Assembly (NCBI RefSeq): GCF_022348085.1
Contig: NZ_JAKRFN010000013.1
Coordinates: 84,378 to 148,377 of the forward strand
Length of the DNA stretch: 64,000 bases
Direction: 5' to 3'
Origin: Mycobacterium sp. PSTR-4-N
GTDB lineage: Bacteria; Actinomycetota; Actinomycetes; Mycobacteriales; Mycobacteriaceae
Shown: one piece after another, positions 17,744 through 26,260 of the stretch
How the letters are laid out: each line of letters begins with the position of its first letter
Position numbering within the stretch: the first letter of the stretch is position 1
Notes under the pieces: generated by a model
Told to the model about the DNA's origin: nothing
Seen by the model: only the letters and a program-made list of their open reading frames with translations
Database searches by the model: none
Made by a program: the position numbers and the translations under genes

Positions 17744-18988
17744 TTGACCGCCGTCACCTCCGCCTCCCACCCTGACAGCGTGACTGGCGAGCTCGGCGCG
17801 GCGCTGTTCGACGAGGATGCGATCCAGGACCCCGCTGCGCTGTATGCCCGGATGCACTCGGTCGGTCCGCTGCACCGCATCGGAGAATCCGACTTCCATG
17901 CTGTCTGCTCGTGGGATGCGGTGATCGAGGCGGTGGGCCGCACCGACGACTTCTCGTCCAACTTGACCGGAACGATGCTGCATCGCCCCGACGGCACCAT
18001 CGACGTCTTCGGCATGGATGATCTCGGCGGTCCGACCCAGGTGCTCGCGATCGCCGACGATCCCGAACATGTCACCCACCGCAGGCTGCTTCTCCCCCAC
18101 CTGGCTGCCAAGCGGATCCGCGAGCTCGAATCGTTCGTCACCTTCACGGTGGGCCGGTTGTGGGACGAGGCGTTCGATGGGGACCGGGTCGAGTGGATGT
18201 CCGCCGTTGCCAACCGATTACCGATGATGGTGGTGTGCCGGCTGATCGGGGTTCCCGACGACGACGTCGACCGGCTGACGGCGTGGGGCTACGCCAGCAC
18301 GCAGCTGCTGGAAGGTCTGGTCGGCCCTGAGGAACTGGCGGCGGCCGGGGCGGCTGTCGGAGAACTGAGCTCCTATATCGCGGGCCTTCTCGACCGGCCG
18401 GCCCCGGCGGGCACACTGCTGGCGGACCTCGTTCAGGCCTGCGCGGCAGGCGATGTCGACACGGTCACCGCGCAGGTGATCATGGTGACGCTGTTCAGCG
18501 CCGGCGGTGAATCCACCGCGTCGCTCATCGGATCGGCCACCCATGTCTTGGCGACCCGACCCGATCTGCAGCGTCGGCTCCGCGACGACTCGGCACTCAT
18601 CACGCCGTTCATCGAAGAGGTGCTGCGATTCGAGCCTCCGTTCCGTGGGCACTACCGCCATGTACTGCGCGACTGCGAACTCCACGGATATCGGTTGCGC
18701 GCCGGCGCGCGACTGGTGCTGCTGTGGGGCGCCGCGAACCGGGACCCGACCCACGTCGAATCGCCCGACGAGTTCCGCCTCGACCGTCGAGACAGCAAGA
18801 GCCATCTCGCGTTCGGCCGGGGGGCGCACTTCTGCGTCGGCGCATCCCTCGCGCGGCTTGAGACGCGCCTCGTGATCGAGCACCTGGTGAGGCACACGCA
18901 TGGTGTGCGCGCGGTGGGGCAGGCTCGCTGGCTGCCGAGCCTGCTGGTGCGACGCCTGAAGGCGCTGAGCCTGGCGGTTTTACGCTAG
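17744..18988 (+). CDS. Cytochrome P450
   Basis: A 414-aa soluble bacterial P450. The I-helix oxygen-activation motif is FSAGGEST, the ExxR motif is in EEVLRFEPP, and the heme-binding loop FGRGAHFCVG carries the thiolate Cys (about residue 364). The substrate cannot be told. The reading frame opens with a TTG at 17744; a GTG at 17780 is an alternative start, and neither has a clear ribosome-binding site. It is divergent from a TetR gene. Its TAG overlaps the stop of the convergent HNH gene by 4 nt. Confidence 0.9.
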   Translation: MTAVTSASHPDSVTGELGAALFDEDAIQDPAALYARMHSVGPLHRIGESDFHAVCSWDAVIEAVGRTDDFSSNLTGTMLHRPDGTIDVFGMDDLGGPTQVLAIADDPEHVTHRRLLLPHLAAKRIRELESFVTFTVGRLWDEAFDGDRVEWMSAVANRLPMMVVCRLIGVPDDDVDRLTAWGYASTQLLEGLVGPEELAAAGAAVGELSSYIAGLLDRPAPAGTLLADLVQACAAGDVDTVTAQVIMVTLFSAGGESTASLIGSATHVLATRPDLQRRLRDDSALITPFIEEVLRFEPPFRGHYRHVLRDCELHGYRLRAGARLVLLWGAANRDPTHVESPDEFRLDRRDSKSHLAFGRGAHFCVGASLARLETRLVIEHLVRHTHGVRAVGQARWLPSLLVRRLKALSLAVLR

Positions 18989-20409
18989 AACGGCGGTGGT
19001 TCGTAGGTTTCGGCCAGCCTGGCTTGGTGTTGTCGCTCGAGTTCGGCGTCGAGTTCCAGGCGCTGCCGCCGTTCGCGTGCCACCCGGTCCCGTCGGTCTT
19101 GCTCGCGGGTTGCCCTCCGTCGCGGCATCATTGCGATCTTGTTCGAGGTGCCCGGCACACTCTCGGAATCACGGAGACTCCCAGTCGACAACAGGAGACT
19201 CGGAAAGAGTTGTCCGCCATGAGGATCAGTGACGTAGACCAGCCCGGTAGGCGCGATGAGCACAACCGTGCCGTCGGGCCGCTGCTCGTCACGCCATCCG
19301 TTGGCGCCGGTGTAAAAAGTCTTGATCAGATGATGAACTCGGCAGTAGAGTTTGGTGTTCGACGTATGCGTCGCACCCGCGGGCCACGGCGTCGTGTGGT
19401 CGACGTCACATCGCTGCGCCGGAGCGTCACAACCCGGGAAGCGACACGTCAGGTCCCGCCAGTGCAAGAAACCCGCAAGCTGGCGCGATGGCCGATACCC
19501 GCACTCCGCATCATCACTCGGCCTGCGGACGGGACGCACCTCCGCGCCCGCAGAGGCATTGAGCACCTCTTCGGCGGGCAGGATGCCGAAGCCGTCCAGA
19601 TAGCCGGGTGCGTCGCTGCTCCCATCGACGGTCGCCTCCTCGGCCAGGATGTGCACGACTATGCGGGCCGCCGAAGCCTCGAGCGCCGCCGCGGAGCAAT
19701 CCGGCGACGCACAGCAGCACGCCAACGTCGATTCACCGCGGCCGAGAGCACCGCACGCGGCTGCCCGCCGTTGCATAGCGGTGCGAGGATCGGCCTCGCA
19801 CACCGTGGCGGCCAGCGCGTCGAGCCGCTTGTCCAATGCCGCGGCATCGAGCGCGTTCAGCCGCCCGCCGGCGAATGCTGTGCCGGGTACGTGGGGTTCC
19901 ACACTGAAATACAGGTTGTCGCGGAAGTCCGGCGGGACTCGAACGCCGGCCGGGTCGAATGTTGCGACCCACTGATCCACCCGGTCTTTCAGCTTGTTCT
20001 CCGACAGACGCATCCAGCCGATCAGCTTGGGCGCGATGACTGCATCCAGCGCGGCGACAACGTCGCTCTCGACGTTGTCGGTGCGATTGAGCACGATCCG
20101 CACCATGCGTAGGTCGATCTCCCCGCGCGAGAAGACGGCCGCGACCCCGGGGAGGCGCGAATGCAGCGACACTGCCATGCGGACCTGGCTTACAGCGCGC
20201 GAACGGCTGATGTTCTGCGCGGCAGACACTTCCGCAGCCACCGCCTCGGTGACGTCGACAACCCAGTGTTCCGCCCCCGGATGCTCACGAGTCCTCAATG
20301 CGTGGAGCCGGGCCACTGCGGCGAGACGCTCAGCGATTGCGCGCGACTCCGCGCGAGCGGAGCAGCCCATTGCAAGGACGCAATCAATGGCGTCAGCCGA
20401 ACCGAACAT
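18985..20409 (-). CDS. DUF222 / HNH endonuclease family protein (13E12-like)
   Basis: A 474-aa protein of the large mycobacterial DUF222-HNH family (13E12 repeat proteins). The N-terminal two thirds are the DUF222 helical region. The HNH domain is at about residues 335-385: C-R-F-P-G-C, the D-V-D-H core, and Y-C-R-V-H-H. The C-terminus is basic and Arg-rich. I place the start at 20409 rather than 20427 because TAGAAT lies 7 nt upstream. These genes are multicopy and often linked to mobile repeats, although no flanking repeats are visible here. The biological role is unknown. Confidence 0.9.
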   Translation of the reverse strand: MFGSADAIDCVLAMGCSARAESRAIAERLAAVARLHALRTREHPGAEHWVVDVTEAVAAEVSAAQNISRSRAVSQVRMAVSLHSRLPGVAAVFSRGEIDLRMVRIVLNRTDNVESDVVAALDAVIAPKLIGWMRLSENKLKDRVDQWVATFDPAGVRVPPDFRDNLYFSVEPHVPGTAFAGGRLNALDAAALDKRLDALAATVCEADPRTAMQRRAAACGALGRGESTLACCCASPDCSAAALEASAARIVVHILAEEATVDGSSDAPGYLDGFGILPAEEVLNASAGAEVRPVRRPSDDAECGYRPSRQLAGFLHWRDLTCRFPGCDAPAQRCDVDHTTPWPAGATHTSNTKLYCRVHHLIKTFYTGANGWRDEQRPDGTVVLIAPTGLVYVTDPHGGQLFPSLLLSTGSLRDSESVPGTSNKIAMMPRRRATREQDRRDRVARERRQRLELDAELERQHQARLAETYEPPPF

Positions 20410-20416
20410 ACGTTCG

Positions 20417-20422
20417 ATTCTA
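20417..20422 (-). promoter_or_regulatory. -10 element (TAGAAT) of the DUF222-HNH gene
   Basis: Reading the minus strand, TAGAAT is followed by 7 nt and then the ATG at 20409. This near-consensus -10 at leaderless distance decides the start codon. Confidence 0.5.
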
Positions 20423-20455
20423 ACCAACGGGTCCGACAGATTCTGCCGCCCGAAT

Positions 20456-20785
20456 TCAGCCGCCCCACACCGTCATCAGCGTCACGTAGCACGCCGTTCC
20501 GAGCAGGATGCTCAGCAGCGCCCGCCGCTGCCAGAGCTGGAGACCCGCCGTCACCGCCACGGACACGGCCAGCCACAACAGCTGCAGCGCGGTGTTGCCG
20601 ACCACCGTTTTCACCGAGTACAGCGCCAGCATCACCATCACGCCCACCGGCATGTGCACACTGAGGTAGCGCACCACGGCGCTGTGGCGCATGGGAGCCA
20701 GCGCCGCGAACGGCAGCGCGCGCAGCGCCCACGTCACCGCCGCGCTCACGCCGACGAGTAGCGCGATGTATCCGGTGTCAGGCAT
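20456..20785 (-). CDS. AzlD-family branched-chain amino acid transport protein
   Basis: A 109-aa hydrophobic protein with about four helices and the AzlD landmark TWALRALPFAALAP near residues 18-31. AzlD is the small partner of AzlC, and together they export branched-chain amino acids. The ATG at 20785 overlaps the end of the upstream azlC by 8 bp, confirming the pair. The HNH gene on the same strand begins 46 bp downstream of its stop but is unrelated. Confidence 0.88.
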   Translation of the reverse strand: MPDTGYIALLVGVSAAVTWALRALPFAALAPMRHSAVVRYLSVHMPVGVMVMLALYSVKTVVGNTALQLLWLAVSVAVTAGLQLWQRRALLSILLGTACYVTLMTVWGG

Positions 20786-21437
20786 GGCGCGTCCGTCGCC
20801 GCAGCAGCAATAGCGCCGTGAACCCGGTGAACGCGCACACCAGCATCTGGCCCGGCACCAGCAGCCACGCCGCGGCAGCACACAGGGCCGCCGCAACGGC
20901 GGTGACCCGGTCGGGCCGCTGCCGGTAGGCCTCGATGCCCAGCACGATGAACAGCGCGGTCAGCGCGAAGTCCAGGCCGACCAGCCGATCGATCGGCAGC
21001 ACCTCGCCCAGCAAGCCGCCCAGAGCTGCGCCGGTCACCCACAGCAGGTGAAACATCAACTGCATGAACAGGATCGGACGGGTGGTCCACCCCTGCGCCT
21101 GTGGACTGACCGCAACTGCATACGCCTCGTCGGACAGCGTGTACGTGCTGTAGAGCTTCGCCCCGAGCCCCCGCACCCGCTGCAGCGGGAACGACAGCGC
21201 GTAGAAGATGTGCCGGGAATTGACCACCAGCGTGGTGAGTGCGACCGTCGCGACCGGGGCGCCGCCCGCCACCAGCGCGACCATCAGGAACTCGAGCGAT
21301 CCCGCATAGATCACCCCGGCGAACACAGGCGCCCACCACCAGGCCAGCCCCGCATGCACCACCAGGAAGCCCAGCGCCATGCCCAGCGGGATGAACGCCA
21401 GACCCAGCGGCGCGACCAGCGTCAGCACCCGTCGCAT
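20778..21437 (-). CDS. AzlC-family branched-chain amino acid exporter subunit
   Basis: A 219-aa membrane protein of the AzlC family. Landmarks are PLGLAFIPLGMALGFL near residue 10, GSLEFLMVAL (the family's GS..F..V signature) near 46-55 and NSRHIFYALSF near 73-83. A strong GGAGGAGGT Shine-Dalgarno lies upstream of the ATG at 21437. It forms a two-gene unit with azlD. Confidence 0.9.
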   Translation of the reverse strand: MRRVLTLVAPLGLAFIPLGMALGFLVVHAGLAWWWAPVFAGVIYAGSLEFLMVALVAGGAPVATVALTTLVVNSRHIFYALSFPLQRVRGLGAKLYSTYTLSDEAYAVAVSPQAQGWTTRPILFMQLMFHLLWVTGAALGGLLGEVLPIDRLVGLDFALTALFIVLGIEAYRQRPDRVTAVAAALCAAAAWLLVPGQMLVCAFTGFTALLLLRRRTRHA

Positions 21438-21475
21438 CGCCGAACACCTCCTCCGATCAGTCTTCGGACGCTAGC

Positions 21476-22474
21476 TTGTCATGCGTGGATGTCTTCGATG
21501 AATGGCGACGCGGCGGAACGACTTTCACCTGGACGTCGACCACGCCCGCCAACACGGGCCGGCGCGTGGAGGTGTTCGCGCGCCGGTCCGGCACTCCGGG
21601 CGCACCGGCGCTGGTCTGCGTGCACGGCTTCCCGACGGCGAGCATCGACTTCCGCACCCTCGCCGAGCACCTGTCCGAGGACGTCGAAATCTTCACCCTC
21701 GACTTCCCCGGGTACGGGCTCTCGGACAAACCGCCGGCGCCCTACGCGTACTCCCTCTACGACGACGCGCGGCTGCTGCTGCACGCGATCACCGAGGTGT
21801 GGGGACTCGAAGACTACCGGATGATCACCCACGACCGCGGCAGCAGCGTCGGCATGATCGCCCTGGCGATGCTCGCCGACCGCGACGCCCCCATGCCGCA
21901 GGAGGTGTTCCTGACCAACGCGAACATCTTCTTGCCCCTGGCCAACCTGACCGCATTCCAGGTCGCACTGCTCGACGACGCCACCGGTCGAGCCACCGCC
22001 GCGGCGACGACACCGCAGATGCTCGCAGCCGGACTGGGCGCCACCACGTTCATGCCGCGTCGCGATCTGGCTGATCCCGAGATCGCCACGCTAGCAGAGT
22101 GTTTCGCGCACAATGACGGCATCGCGGTGCTGCCGGACACCATCCGGTACCTGCACGAGCGCGCCGCCGACGAACAGAGCTGGCTGCAGCGGCTGTCGGG
22201 GATCGACGTCGACACCACGCTGATCTGGGGCCTGCATGACAGTGTCGCGCCACTGCGGGTGGCCACCCACGTCTGGCAGACGTATCTGCGGTCGAAGCCG
22301 GGCCGCAACCGGTTCTGGGTGGTTCCCGGGGCCGACCATTACGTGCAGTGCGACGCGCCGGCCGAGCTCGCGCAGATCATCCGGCTCAGCCTGGCCGGCG
22401 GCCAGGTGCCCCTGCAGACGCTCGGCGACCGTCCCGACGGGGCCGTGCTGGTCGACCAGTCAGACCGCCAGTAG
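21476..22474 (+). CDS. Alpha/beta hydrolase, epoxide hydrolase / haloalkane dehalogenase-like
   Basis: A protein of up to 332 aa with the alpha/beta hydrolase fold. The oxyanion region VCVHGFPT is near residues 47-54. The nucleophile elbow reads THDRGSSVG, with Asp at the nucleophile position as in epoxide hydrolases and haloalkane dehalogenases rather than Ser esterases. The catalytic His is in GADHYVQ near the C-terminus. The start is uncertain: TTG at 21476 or GTG at 21485. The last 15 bp overlap the convergent metalloprotease gene. Confidence 0.82.
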   Translation: MSCVDVFDEWRRGGTTFTWTSTTPANTGRRVEVFARRSGTPGAPALVCVHGFPTASIDFRTLAEHLSEDVEIFTLDFPGYGLSDKPPAPYAYSLYDDARLLLHAITEVWGLEDYRMITHDRGSSVGMIALAMLADRDAPMPQEVFLTNANIFLPLANLTAFQVALLDDATGRATAAATTPQMLAAGLGATTFMPRRDLADPEIATLAECFAHNDGIAVLPDTIRYLHERAADEQSWLQRLSGIDVDTTLIWGLHDSVAPLRVATHVWQTYLRSKPGRNRFWVVPGADHYVQCDAPAELAQIIRLSLAGGQVPLQTLGDRPDGAVLVDQSDRQ

Positions 22475-24496
22475 CGTTGCAGGACTGGAGATTCCGACAG
22501 AGTCGAACGCCCTGGCGATGGCGGCTTGTTGAGCGACGGTCAGGCCCACCGACTGCGCGGCACTCTGCACCGCGGCGCGGCCGTCGCTGAACACCGAGCC
22601 GGCGCTGAGCCGGAACATGGCGCGGTAGAAGACCTCGGCCCAGGTGTCGTTCGAGATCCCCGCCGTCGCCGGATCGGTCATCATGAGATACGCGGCATGG
22701 CTGAAGATCGTGCTGTTGACGTGCTCACCCCCGTCGTCGAGGGTTCCACGGTAGCGGGTGGCGTAGGTGGCGCGATGGGGCCCGAGCGAGGTACTGATCG
22801 ACGTGGGATCCGCGAGGTTCCGGATGGCGCCGAGCTCGGAATCCTCGGCGAGCAGCCAGCGGTCGGCGCCGGAATCGTTTTCGATCAGCACACCCATGAT
22901 GTCGGCCAGCGCTTCGTTGAGCGCACCCGATTCACCGTAATCCAGGACCGACGCACCGGACTGTCCACCGACGACGTAGGTGATCACGGCGTGCGTGAAT
23001 TCGTGGCCGATGACGTCGAGCGAGGCCTCGAGGTGACCGCCGTCGCCGAACGCGAACTGCTCGATGCTGGGATCCCAGAACGCATTCTGGTAACCGCCGT
23101 TCGGCTTGCCCGGGTTGTAGAGAATACTCACCAGTACCGCTGCGCCGGCACCGTCGAACGATGTCCGCCCCAGCACGTCCCGGTAGTAGTCGTAGACCTC
23201 AGCGGTGTTGGCGTGCGCCGAGACCGCGCCGGAGTTCCACCCGAGCCAGCCGCGCTTGACCACCGTTCCCGGCAGGAAACCGCCCATCAGGCCGAAATAC
23301 GGGAAGGAGGTCTTGTAGGTGGTGATGTCGCGGTCTCGGTCGATCAACCGCGACACCGTGGACCACGGTGTGGTGCGGACGTCGATGGCGAAGGTCCGCC
23401 GCTGCCCGAGCCAATCCCTCGCGGTGTCGGTGGCCGACACCGGTTGGATGGTGGAACGCGAGACGATGACGTCGCCGACGGCAGCGCCGTCCGCGCCGAT
23501 TAGGACGGCGTGACCCGGCCGGGAGAAGCGGACACCGGGCACCGCGCCGACGACCTGCCAGGCCAGGATCGGCGCTGTCCGATTGTCGAGCGGGGCGTAG
23601 ACCACCAGCTGCTGGTCGGCCATGCGGCGCAGCCGCGGCGTCGAGACATCAGGTGTGACGTCGAACGATGCCGACAGTCCGCGGTAATTGTTGAACAGTC
23701 CGGTCACGGCGCCGGTCGCGTCGGTCACCAGGATCACGTCGCTGCCCAGCACGGGCACACCTGCGACCGTCTCGGAGAGGCGATAGACGGTTTCGGCGTC
23801 GTCTCCGCGGCCGACGGTCGACACCGTGATCGCGTCCGGATCGGCGAAACCCTCACGGGCGCCCAGCGTGGTCGCCACACCGTTGAGCACCGCAGCCGCA
23901 TCGGCCGCTCCGGTCACGCGACGATCCGTGAATCCGCCGTCGATCGTCCGCACGGGGCCCGCGGCGGGGTCGTCGACGGCGTCACCGGCCGGCACCGCGA
24001 TGGTCACCTCGGTCGGCCGCCACCGCGGCACGTCGTCGACCGCAACCGTGAAACTGTCTGCCCGCCCGGCCTTTCCGGGGGACGGGGTGTAGACGAAGCT
24101 GCCGTCGGCGTCGACAGAGACAGACCCCCAGGCGGCGCCGGAGCTGACGCTGTAGGTGAGTGCGGTGTCGTCTCGGTCCACGGCGTTGAGGCTGCCGCGC
24201 ACGGTGCCGTCCTCCGCCGCCTCGGCCGTGTCCGGCGTCGCCGTCGGTCTCCGGTTGCCGATGGTGTGCCTGCGCTGCCGGACCGCTTCTCGCCGCTTGT
24301 CGACCCGGGCGGCGCGTTGTTCTCGCAGCGTCGAGCGCGCCGACGACGACGCCTTTGTGGTCGATTCCGCTGATTCCGTCGAGCCGTCGGAGGGAGCCGC
24401 CGATGCGACACCCGGGGCCATCACCAGAGCGACACCGAATCCCAGCACCGCGGCACCGGTCCACACGCCTGTGAGCGATCGATGACAACTGGCCAC
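22460..24496 (-). CDS. Secreted M4 (thermolysin-like) metalloprotease
   Basis: A 678-aa precursor. A signal peptide (residues 1-35) is followed by a Ser/Arg-rich linker, a VCBS/cadherin-like beta domain (about 95-160), an FTP-type propeptide (about 195-330) and the catalytic domain. The zinc motif is HEFTH with the third ligand in GALNEALAD, and EHVNST matches the thermolysin His region. The GTG start has GGAGGGG upstream. A beta domain in front of the propeptide is unusual for M4 enzymes. It should be exported and self-activated; the target is unknown. Confidence 0.9.
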   Translation of the reverse strand: MASCHRSLTGVWTGAAVLGFGVALVMAPGVASAAPSDGSTESAESTTKASSSARSTLREQRAARVDKRREAVRQRRHTIGNRRPTATPDTAEAAEDGTVRGSLNAVDRDDTALTYSVSSGAAWGSVSVDADGSFVYTPSPGKAGRADSFTVAVDDVPRWRPTEVTIAVPAGDAVDDPAAGPVRTIDGGFTDRRVTGAADAAAVLNGVATTLGAREGFADPDAITVSTVGRGDDAETVYRLSETVAGVPVLGSDVILVTDATGAVTGLFNNYRGLSASFDVTPDVSTPRLRRMADQQLVVYAPLDNRTAPILAWQVVGAVPGVRFSRPGHAVLIGADGAAVGDVIVSRSTIQPVSATDTARDWLGQRRTFAIDVRTTPWSTVSRLIDRDRDITTYKTSFPYFGLMGGFLPGTVVKRGWLGWNSGAVSAHANTAEVYDYYRDVLGRTSFDGAGAAVLVSILYNPGKPNGGYQNAFWDPSIEQFAFGDGGHLEASLDVIGHEFTHAVITYVVGGQSGASVLDYGESGALNEALADIMGVLIENDSGADRWLLAEDSELGAIRNLADPTSISTSLGPHRATYATRYRGTLDDGGEHVNSTIFSHAAYLMMTDPATAGISNDTWAEVFYRAMFRLSAGSVFSDGRAAVQSAAQSVGLTVAQQAAIARAFDSVGISSPATLLAV

Positions 24497-24586
24497 GGTG
24501 TCCCCCTCCGGCGACGATGCTCGTGGCGGAACTTACCACCGTTGGAGCGAAAACCGACGGCGCTGACGACGACGCGATGCGGGCAC

Positions 24587-24592
24587 TACGCT
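24587..24592 (+). promoter_or_regulatory. -10 element (TACGCT), leaderless
   Basis: TACGCT ends 6 nt before the GTG at 24599 and supports that start for the phosphatase gene. Confidence 0.4.
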
Positions 24593-24598
24593 GACACG

Positions 24599-26260
24599 GT
24601 GAGTCTTCTACTCGGCCCGGTGCTGCGCCACGTCGGCGAGACGACTGCGACGGTGTGGGTACAGACCGACGCGCCGGCGGAGGTGGAGGTGCTCGGATGC
24701 CGGGCCCACACGTTCGAGGTCAAGGGGTGTCACTACGCCCTCGTCGCGGTCAGCGGGCTGACCCCGGACACCGTCACCGCCTACGAGGTGCGCGTCGACG
24801 GTGCGACGTGCTGGCCGGAGCCGGACTCGAAGTTCCCACCCAGCGTCATCCGCACGCGCGGGCCGGAGTCGGCCGACCGGCTGCGGGTCATCTTCGGTTC
24901 GTGCCGCTACCCGAAAACGGGCGAGGAGAAGCTGGATCGCAAACTCGGGCTCGACGCCCTGGACTGCTACGCCACCCGTCTGACCGATCTGCCCGTCTCG
25001 GAGTGGCCGGACGCGCTGCTGCTGCTCGGCGACCAGGTGTATGCCGATGAGCTGACTCCCGAGGGCCGCCGACGCCTCTCGGGCGGCCGGTCGGCGAGCC
25101 GGCGCTCGGACAACCACCGACCACCCGACGAGGTGGTGTCGTTCTCCGAGTACGTCGGCCTGTATCGGCACACCTGGGGTGACCCCGAGATCCGGTGGAT
25201 TCTCTCCACGTTGCCGACGGCGATGATCTTCGACGATCACGACATCCGCGACGACTGGAACACGTCGTCGGCCTGGCGCGCCGAGATCAACTCCCAGCCG
25301 TGGTGGCGCGACCGGATCCGCGCGGGCCTGGCCTCCTACTGGGTGTATCAACACCTGGGCAACCTCAGCCCGGGTGAGCTGGACAGCGATGACGACTACC
25401 AGAAAGTGCTCGCCGCAGACGGTGACTGCTGGCCGCTGCTGTCCGAACTCGCCGACCGCGCCGACAGCGAGGTCGACGGGGACAAGGGCCTGCGGTTCAG
25501 CTTCCGATGGGATCTCGGCCGTAGCCGACTGGTGATGGTCGACTCCCGCAATGCCCGCATCCTCGACGGCGGCGAACGAAAGATGTTGGGCGACCGCGAG
25601 TTCGCCTGGGTCGAGGAGCAGGTGAGCGACCTGTCCGGGGTCGACCACCTGATTATCGGATCCTCGTTGCCGTGGCTGATGCCGCCCGCGATCGGCGATC
25701 TGCAGATCGTCAACGAGATCGGCGCGGCGCGCCCCGGGCTGCGTGGGCGCTTGGCCGAAAAGATCAGGCAGGGCGCCGACCTCGAACACTGGCCGGCGTT
25801 CTTCGCGTCGTTCGTCCGGCTGTCCACCATGATCGCCGGTGCGGCGCGCGCCACGGCCGACGGCCCGGCGACCATCTCGGTGCTTTCCGGCGACGTCCAC
25901 CACAGCTACGCCGCTCGCGCCGACTTCGGCGAGCCCGACGGGGCGCAGGTGCACCAGCTGGTCTGCTCACCGGTGCACAACTACGTGCCGTCCTACGTCA
26001 AACCCGCGTTCAAGCTCGGCTGGTCGGCGCCCGCCGCCCGGCTGACCCGCCGCTGGGCACGTCGGGCGGGGTCACCGGAGTTGCCGGTGTCGTGGCGCAA
26101 CCTCAGCGGGCCACTGTTCGGCAACACGATCGCCTCGCTGATCGCCGTCGGTCGCGGGGCCGACGTGGTGTTCGAGCAGCCCCGCGACGACGGCACCTTG
26201 GCCGAGGCAGCGACCATCGTGCTCAGCCCGCTCAGTGCACCCCTTCCATCTGGCGGCTGA
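24599..26260 (+). CDS. PhoD-like alkaline phosphatase / metallophosphatase
   Basis: A 553-aa PhoD-family enzyme. Residues about 1-80 form a fibronectin-like N-terminal domain (LGPVLRHVGETTATVWVQT). The metal-binding motifs follow: FGSCRYP, LLGDQVYADE, MIFDDHDIRDDWN and SGDVHHSY. Phosphodiesterase activity is usual for the family. No signal peptide is seen from this start, so it may be cytoplasmic, unlike classical secreted PhoD. The GTG at 24599 is favoured by an upstream -10-like box. The 3' end overlaps the convergent transporter gene by 29 bp. Confidence 0.88.
   Translation: MSLLLGPVLRHVGETTATVWVQTDAPAEVEVLGCRAHTFEVKGCHYALVAVSGLTPDTVTAYEVRVDGATCWPEPDSKFPPSVIRTRGPESADRLRVIFGSCRYPKTGEEKLDRKLGLDALDCYATRLTDLPVSEWPDALLLLGDQVYADELTPEGRRRLSGGRSASRRSDNHRPPDEVVSFSEYVGLYRHTWGDPEIRWILSTLPTAMIFDDHDIRDDWNTSSAWRAEINSQPWWRDRIRAGLASYWVYQHLGNLSPGELDSDDDYQKVLAADGDCWPLLSELADRADSEVDGDKGLRFSFRWDLGRSRLVMVDSRNARILDGGERKMLGDREFAWVEEQVSDLSGVDHLIIGSSLPWLMPPAIGDLQIVNEIGAARPGLRGRLAEKIRQGADLEHWPAFFASFVRLSTMIAGAARATADGPATISVLSGDVHHSYAARADFGEPDGAQVHQLVCSPVHNYVPSYVKPAFKLGWSAPAARLTRRWARRAGSPELPVSWRNLSGPLFGNTIASLIAVGRGADVVFEQPRDDGTLAEAATIVLSPLSAPLPSGG

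Noticed and set aside
19024..20112. A 362-codon plus-strand frame opposite the DUF222-HNH gene.
   Set aside because: Shadow frame; the minus strand has the HNH motif and a matching promoter.
18985..20409. The DUF222-HNH gene as part of an intact mobile element.
   Set aside because: I found no terminal repeats, transposase or recombinase beside it; the neighbours are ordinary genes.
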